Source: RYN-433 sp036558265 (lineage in GTDB: Bacteria; Planctomycetota; Phycisphaerae; Tepidisphaerales; Tepidisphaeraceae). From it: a DNA stretch of 18,879 nt. The stretch lies in contig DATBFY010000586.1 of the NCBI GenBank assembly GCA_036558265.1, forward strand, positions 1 to 18,879, in the 5' to 3' direction. Positions 15,217-18,879 of the stretch are shown here, one piece after another (position 1 is the stretch's first letter; each line of letters starts with the position of its first letter). The notes below the pieces were generated by a model. That model had not been told where the DNA came from and made no database searches. It saw only the letters and a program-made list of their open reading frames with translations. The position numbers were made by a program, and so were the translations under genes.

Positions 15217-15386
15217 GCCTGGCTACCTCCACCCACTCAATCGAATACACCGGGGTTCCCGGGTCGGACGTTTTGGGTCCCACAACCGCGCCGGCGCGGG
15301 TTGCCGGACCTGGTCGTGCCGGTCCTTCCCCGGTCAACCCGAATAAGCGACGCATCTTGACGCGCGGCGGAGCAAGATCCTGCGGC

Positions 15387-15593
15387 TCAGGCGTGCCGCA
15401 ACACCCACGGCATCGCCATCAGCGCCGCGCACACGAGCGACATCGCGATCAGGTTGGTGATGAAATAGGGCAGGATGATCAGCCCAAGCCCCGCCCCCAG
15501 CGGCACGACGCGCCCGGCCTTGCGACCGTACTGGAAGAAGCCCAGGCCGATCGTGCCGAACAGGAACGAGAGCATCAAACTGTTGGGGTTCAT
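15387..15593 (-). CDS. Small conserved membrane protein, 68 residues
   Basis: This is a short gene hidden in the end of a longer overlapping frame. The ATG at 15593 has GGAGG six bases upstream, the clearest ribosome-binding site of the region. The protein begins MNPNSLMLSFLFGTIGLGFF, followed by QYGRKAGRVVPL and two further hydrophobic stretches (GAGLGLIILPYFITN and AMSLVCAALMAMPWVL). The pattern of a first helix, a Tyr-Gly-Arg/Lys-rich turn, then PYF and two helices resembles a family of about 65-residue membrane proteins of unknown function in many bacteria, judged from memory. It follows rlpA copy 2 by 26 bp and is probably translated from the same mRNA. No function can be proposed. Confidence 0.85.
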   Translation of the reverse strand: MNPNSLMLSFLFGTIGLGFFQYGRKAGRVVPLGAGLGLIILPYFITNLIAMSLVCAALMAMPWVLRHA

Positions 15594-15619
15594 GGCGATC
15601 CTCCGCGAAGGCGACGCGC

Positions 15620-16027
15620 TCACTCCGTCGATGCGACGGCGCCGCCGCCGCTGGCCGTGCTCAGGATTTCCAGCTTTACCGGCACCACGCCCGCCTGGAT
15701 CATGTCGAGCTGGCGGGCGGCCGCAGGCGTGAGGTCGATAATGCGGCCGGCGATGTACGGTCCGCGGTCGTTGATGCGGACCACCACCGTCCTGCCGTTC
15801 TTGAGGTTCGTGACGCGCACGCGCGTGCCGAACGGGAGCGTGCGGTGGGCGGCCGTCAGGCGCGCGACGTCGAACCGCTCGCCGTTGGCGGTCAATCGAC
15901 CCTGGTATTTCTCCGCGTAGTACGAGGCCAGGTTCCCCGGACGGGACAAGGCGCAGCCGATGAACCCGGCCGCGGTGGCGAGCGTGATGGCAAGCCCCAC
16001 CGCCAGGCGTTGGTGAAAGCGCTTCAT
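15620..16027 (-). CDS. RlpA-like lipoprotein, double-psi beta-barrel (copy 2)
   Basis: This 135-residue protein is a compact paralogue of the RlpA protein encoded at 14617-15216. It has an N-terminal signal with a weak lipobox (FIGC, C25) and almost no linker, so the DPBB domain starts near residue 33. The blocks are ASYYAEKYQGRLTANGE, LTAAHRTLPFGTRVRVTNL, VVVRINDRGPY and IIDLTPAAARQLDM. The match to copy 1 extends through the whole domain, which points to a local duplication. GGAGGG lies eight bases before the ATG at 16027. It is the first gene of a minus-strand group and faces a divergent plus-strand gene across 119 bp. Likely role: exported or envelope peptidoglycan-related protein; lytic activity is not shown. 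Confidence 0.87.
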   Translation of the reverse strand: MKRFHQRLAVGLAITLATAAGFIGCALSRPGNLASYYAEKYQGRLTANGERFDVARLTAAHRTLPFGTRVRVTNLKNGRTVVVRINDRGPYIAGRIIDLTPAAARQLDMIQAGVVPVKLEILSTASGGGAVASTE

Positions 16028-16091
16028 GTGCGCGGCCCTCCACCCTTGTTATCGGATATTGCGGAGGCGCGGTTGAGGAGGGGCTGGCCGG

Positions 16092-16118
16092 TGGACGGTG
16101 TCCCGGAGCCGGTATAAT
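16092..16118 (+). promoter_or_regulatory. Promoter of the beta-propeller gene
   Basis: There is a perfect -10 hexamer TATAAT at 16113-16118, in a GC-rich setting where it stands out. The -35 is weak (TGGACG at 16092, spacer 15). The predicted leader is about 22 nt and contains AAGGAG five bases before the ATG. Confidence 0.65.
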
Positions 16119-16146
16119 GCGGTGCCCATTTTCGCAAGGAGCCGCA

Positions 16147-17187
16147 ATGACACGTCTGGCCGCATCCCTTGGCATTCATCTTCTGTTCGTGATCGCGGCC
16201 GTCGCCCAACCGGCCTCGCCGGCCGCCGCACCGGGCGGGGGCAATGTGGCGGCGCTCCACCTGAAGTTGCTTAAGACGATCCCCGTCGGCGGGGAGGGGC
16301 GATGGGATTACCTCCTGGTCGATCCCGACCAGCGCCGCCTCTACGTCCCGCGGAGCAGTCACGTCCAGGTGCTCGACGTCGATCGGGGGGCCGTCCTCGG
16401 CGACGTGCCGGGCACCAACGGCGTGCACGGCGTCGCCCTGGCGCGCGAGCAGGGGCTGGGCTTCGCTTCCTGCGGGCGCGATAACGCGGTGAGCGTGTTC
16501 GACCTTAAAACCCTCAAAGTAGTGAAGACCGTCAAGGCCGGTCGGAACCCCGATGCGATCCTCTTCGACCCGCCGAGCGGGCACGTGATGGCGTTCAATC
16601 ACTCGGGCGGCGACGTGACCGTGATCGATCCCGCCGCGCTCGGCAAGGACCCGGCGTCGATCTCCGTCGGCGGCGCGCTGGAATACGCCGTCTCCGACGG
16701 CGCCGGACACGTGTTCGTCAACGTCGAGGACAAGGACGAGTTGGCCGAGATTGACACGCGGGCCAACCGCGTGCTGGCGCACTGGTCGCTGGCCCCGGGC
16801 GCCGGGCCGACCGGGCTGGCGATCGACGTCGAGCATCACCGCCTGTTCGCAGGATGCGGGAACCGTAAGATGATCGTCCTCGACGCGGGTACCGGAAAGG
16901 TGCTGGCGGCGGTCGACATCGGCGCGGGCGTGGACGGCGTGGCCTACGACCCGGTGCTGGGCGTGACGATGAGCGCGAATGGTCGGGATGGAACCCTTAG
17001 CGTCGTGCGCGAGACCTCGCCGGGCACGTTCCAGACCGTGGCGACCCCGCAGACCCTCAAAGGGGCCCGGACGATCACGACCGATCCCAAGACGCACCGG
17101 GCGATCCTCCCGTGTACCGTTCCCGACGCCAACGGTGGCCAGACGTTCGGAATCGCCGTCGTCGGCGCCGAGGCGGCCAAAGACTGA
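16147..17187 (+). CDS. Secreted YncE-like beta-propeller protein
   Basis: This 346-residue exported protein has a signal peptide of about 20 residues (LGIHLLFVIAAVAQ, cleavage likely after AVA). The remainder consists of repeated short sheets of the YVTN/YncE or 40-residue beta-propeller type, as in DYLLVDPDQRRLYVP, VQVLDVDRGAVLGDVPG, VSVFDLKTLKVVKTV, RKMIVLDAGTGKVLAAVDIG and DGVAYDPVLG. Six or seven blades fit its length. Proteins of this type are periplasmic or surface binding modules; no enzyme motif is visible. ATG 16147 has AAGGAG upstream and directly heads the signal peptide, so it was preferred to an ATG ten codons earlier. It lies 85 bp before the next plus-strand gene, which may share its transcript. 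Confidence 0.86.
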   Translation: MTRLAASLGIHLLFVIAAVAQPASPAAAPGGGNVAALHLKLLKTIPVGGEGRWDYLLVDPDQRRLYVPRSSHVQVLDVDRGAVLGDVPGTNGVHGVALAREQGLGFASCGRDNAVSVFDLKTLKVVKTVKAGRNPDAILFDPPSGHVMAFNHSGGDVTVIDPAALGKDPASISVGGALEYAVSDGAGHVFVNVEDKDELAEIDTRANRVLAHWSLAPGAGPTGLAIDVEHHRLFAGCGNRKMIVLDAGTGKVLAAVDIGAGVDGVAYDPVLGVTMSANGRDGTLSVVRETSPGTFQTVATPQTLKGARTITTDPKTHRAILPCTVPDANGGQTFGIAVVGAEAAKD

Positions 17188-17272
17188 CCCCACAATGAAA
17201 TGCAACTTCAACCGTTCGACAAACGGATTGCCGCGTCCTTCTACGATCCCATATGCCAAAAGGCAGGTCATC

Positions 17273-17839
17273 ATGCGATTCGCCGCCACCTTGTTGCCGG
17301 TCTCTCTGACGTGTGCCGTGCTCGCGCTGGTCACGCTTGTCGCCCCCGCCGCGTTGGCCGAGCGGCACAAGCCGGTCACGGCGGGAAACCTGACGCTCAA
17401 CCCCGCGGAGATCGTGGCGGTGTTTCGGCCGGTCGATCAGCAGGCCGTTGCCATCCTCGTCGGCCGGCCCGGGCAGGCGCTGGAAACGATCATCTTCCGC
17501 GACGCCCGCGAGGCCTCCCAGATCTTCAACGAACTGTGGGACAACAACGACCTGTGCAAGGACGCCGGCGACGAGGATGCCGCCAAGCCGCTGACGCGGA
17601 TGATCCCCAAGGGCAGTGACCGCCGACTGGCGACGCTGCTGGTGAACATGGAGCGTCTGGTCGCGGTTGCGTGGGACACCGAGCACCGGGTGGCATGCGC
17701 CTACCTGGACCGCCCGATCGCGACTGCACTGGTCGATCCGAACACGGGCGAGCAACTTGATCACCTGGTGGTGCCCAACACGCGCCAGGAGGCCGAGGCG
17801 GTGCTCGCGGCGTATCGGGCGAGCGTGTATCTAAAGTGA
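17273..17839 (+). CDS. Secreted protein of unknown function
   Basis: This 188-residue protein was not recognised. It has a clear signal peptide (MRFAATLLPVSLTCAVLALV, then TLVAPAALA with cleavage after ALA). The mature part is acidic, has a single Cys in DLCKDAGDED, and shows mixed alpha/beta patterns such as NPAEIVAVFRPVDQQAVAILVG and DRRLATLLVNMERLVAVAWDTEHRVACAYLD. There is no metal-binding or catalytic signature and no membrane anchor. ATG 17273 was chosen because it heads the signal peptide; an upstream in-frame ATG at 17195 would add 26 polar residues before it. The gene follows the beta-propeller gene by 85 bp without an obvious terminator between them, so the two may act together outside the cytoplasm, which is inference. 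Confidence 0.75.
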   Translation: MRFAATLLPVSLTCAVLALVTLVAPAALAERHKPVTAGNLTLNPAEIVAVFRPVDQQAVAILVGRPGQALETIIFRDAREASQIFNELWDNNDLCKDAGDEDAAKPLTRMIPKGSDRRLATLLVNMERLVAVAWDTEHRVACAYLDRPIATALVDPNTGEQLDHLVVPNTRQEAEAVLAAYRASVYLK

Positions 17840-17913
17840 TCGCGCTCGGGGGGCAACGCTTTAGGCCCTTTTGAGAGACCCGGGGGCAGCTCGAATGGTC
17901 GAAACCACCTCAC

Positions 17914-17953
17914 CAAGGGGTGAAATCCCGATGGGGAGGTCGGATTTCCCTTG
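17914..17953. other. Stable hairpin in intergenic region
   Basis: The inner stem GAAATCC(C)GA pairs with TCGGATTTC (17922-17931 and 17940-17948), and the outer arms CAAGG and CCTTG (17914-17918, 17949-17953) extend it past a small bulge. No T run follows, so it is not a standard terminator. It could be a 3'-end stabiliser of the preceding transcript or a short dispersed repeat. Confidence 0.45.
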
Positions 17954-17980
17954 AGCGTAATACGTGCGCCCGATACGATT

Positions 17981-18007
17981 TTGACATTCGCCGACGGGAA
18001 TCGGCGA
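17981..18007 (+). promoter_or_regulatory. TTGACA with adjacent dyad upstream of PEP-CTERM gene
   Basis: A perfect -35 hexamer TTGACA (17981-17986) is followed at once by a 7-bp inverted repeat TCGCCGA-N6-TCGGCGA (17988-17994, 18001-18007). The dyad would lie in the spacer, where a repressor or activator might bind. No convincing -10 is present at the right distance, so the promoter call is weak. Confidence 0.3.
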
Positions 18008-18052
18008 TCGCGGGCAGTTCACCACAACGCGATTGAAATGAGGGGAGCCGTC

Positions 18053-18793
18053 ATGAATCGGGCAGTTGTTTCGGGTTGGGTTGTGGCGGTTGTGATGTCG
18101 GTTTGGGCACCGGTGGCGAAGGCCGCGGCGCACCTCCAGTTTATCGACATGGGGACGCCCAGGAACGGGGCAGTCGTGATGAACGGCTGGCGCGGAGTGG
18201 TCGTGCGGGTCTCGCTCGACGACGGGTTGCCGATAACGCGAATCGACCTCGGCGCAGACGGGATCTCCGGTGGGATGGCCCAGCGATGGACCGACCCATC
18301 GGGTCAGGGCAACTATACGCAAACCAGCCCAGGACCCATTTCCGCCGACAATGCGTTCGACTCGGACTTCAACTTTGACTCGCACTTACTGGGCACGCCG
18401 GAGATGCTCACGGTGGTGCCGCCCGCGCCCGCGGAGGGTATTCCGGCGGGCTTCAACACGAGCCGCACGGGGCTCCCGTCGGATGCATTCGTTGGGTATG
18501 TGGCGCCACCCGTACTCAACTACGACGCCGACCCGATCCTCCTCGGCCTCGGGGGCAAGCTGGTCGGTCGGCTCAACGTGAATCCGGGATTCCAGGCGGG
18601 TGCTATCGACGCAGCGTATATTGTAACTGACAGCCGGTTCGCGGTCGACGGAGTTGCGTACTCCGGAACTCAAGGCTTCGGTTTCGGGACCGGGTACAGG
18701 GTTCCTGAGCCGTCTGGTCTGGCGGTGTGGTTGATTGGCGCGATTTCCTTGGTGACTCAAAGGGGGGGGCGCCCAACGGCACCTGGACGCTGA
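18053..18793 (+). CDS. PEP-CTERM sorting-domain protein
   Basis: This 246-residue exported protein has a signal peptide at 1 to about 24 (VVSGWVVAVVMSVWAPVAKA) and a Gly/Asp-rich, probably beta-sheet body (LQFIDMGTPRNG, VVVRVSLDDGLPITRIDLG, YIVTDSRFAVDGVAY). A typical PEP-CTERM tail follows: VPEPSGLAVWLIGAISLV then QRGGR. PEP-CTERM tails are recognised by exosortase and are linked to exopolysaccharide-producing bacteria; the exosortase is not in this window. GGGGAG lies five bases before ATG 18053. The last seven residues (PTAPGR region) lie after a G8 run and look unlike a normal tail end, and coding-like sequence continues in another frame beyond it, so the true C-terminus is uncertain. The function of the body is unknown. 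Confidence 0.82.
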   Translation: MNRAVVSGWVVAVVMSVWAPVAKAAAHLQFIDMGTPRNGAVVMNGWRGVVVRVSLDDGLPITRIDLGADGISGGMAQRWTDPSGQGNYTQTSPGPISADNAFDSDFNFDSHLLGTPEMLTVVPPAPAEGIPAGFNTSRTGLPSDAFVGYVAPPVLNYDADPILLGLGGKLVGRLNVNPGFQAGAIDAAYIVTDSRFAVDGVAYSGTQGFGFGTGYRVPEPSGLAVWLIGAISLVTQRGGRPTAPGR

Positions 18794-18879
18794 CCGTCTC
18801 GGGCAGCACGCCCAACGTCGCCGGTGTCACCCTTGGCAGCAGCCAGACCTATCCGTTCATCTTCCTGATCGCGGATGCG
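18772..18879 (+). other. Coding-like segment in shifted frame at window edge
   Basis: From 18772 to the window end one frame reads P-N-G-T-W-T-L-T-V-S-G, then VAGVTLGSSQTYPFIFLIADA, 36 codons without a stop. The composition (Thr, Val, Gly, Ser; NGTWTLTV) is that of a secreted beta-sandwich, similar to the NGTWTL strand of P-type or choice-of-anchor domains. It is out of frame with the PEP-CTERM gene and has no start of its own. It may be a fragment of another gene joined at the G8 run (18762-18769). Confidence 0.4.

Noticed and set aside
15286..15305. GC-rich palindrome (AACCGCGCCGGCGCGGGTT) between the small membrane protein and rlpA copy 1
   Set aside because: No T run and no clear promoter relation; palindromes of this composition are expected by chance in such GC-rich DNA.
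15387..16175. 262-codon reading of the frame that holds the 68-residue protein
   Set aside because: The first 194 codons overlap rlpA copy 2 in another frame and look random; only the part after the GGAGG-preceded ATG at 15593 is credible.
16024..17400. Open frame of 458 codons on the minus strand
   Set aside because: Antisense to the YncE-like gene, which has a perfect -10 box, a good ribosome-binding site and a signal peptide.

Overview
This window looks like high-GC chromosomal DNA from a planctomycete, probably of the Phycisphaerae type. The clues are a 14-repeat WD40 protein with the helical C-terminal region common in that phylum, two secreted proteins with PEP-CTERM sorting tails, a beta-propeller surface protein, duplicated RlpA lipoproteins, and a 'tagcacgggcg' palindrome of a kind I associate with planctomycete genomes. 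Lineage is inferred from gene content only; there is no rRNA or phylogenetic marker analysis behind it.

Layout. Positions 1-2731 (minus) hold a K+-channel-like gene followed by the glycolate dehydrogenase subunits glcE and glcF; glcF runs off the left edge and carries a 57-bp palindromic element inserted in frame. Positions 2835-5503 (minus) hold a YqiJ/NfeD-like membrane protein, which contains a remarkable Asp-x dipeptide repeat, and a flotillin; a hairpin terminator closes the pair. Positions 5660-7369 (minus) hold a solitary nuoM. Positions 7505-8728 (minus) hold argG, bordered by a REP-like hairpin downstream and a terminator just upstream. Positions 8837-11257 (minus) hold the secreted WD40 protein.

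Positions 11258-11827 have no protein gene. They hold a pair of divergent candidate promoters and a clear cobalamin (B12) riboswitch on the plus strand. The riboswitch precedes a single secreted PEP-CTERM-like protein (11828-12670), so this protein is probably controlled by vitamin B12. It is the most interesting candidate system in the window: a possible extracellular or cell-surface corrinoid-related protein of unknown function. A convergent soluble Ser/Thr kinase follows (12734-13573, minus).

Positions 13768-16027 (minus) form a cell-envelope cluster: an RlpA lipoprotein, a 68-residue membrane protein, a second RlpA lipoprotein, and a membrane-anchored amidase-like protein that appears to lack some zinc ligands. 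From a divergent promoter region the plus strand then carries a secreted YncE-like beta-propeller (16147-17187), a secreted protein of unknown function (17273-17839) and a second PEP-CTERM protein (18053-18793). At a G8 run near the right edge the reading frame changes abruptly to sequence that looks like the interior of another secreted protein. This may be a frameshift, a recombination scar or an assembly junction.

Most of the other long open frames are antisense shadows of these high-GC genes and were left out.
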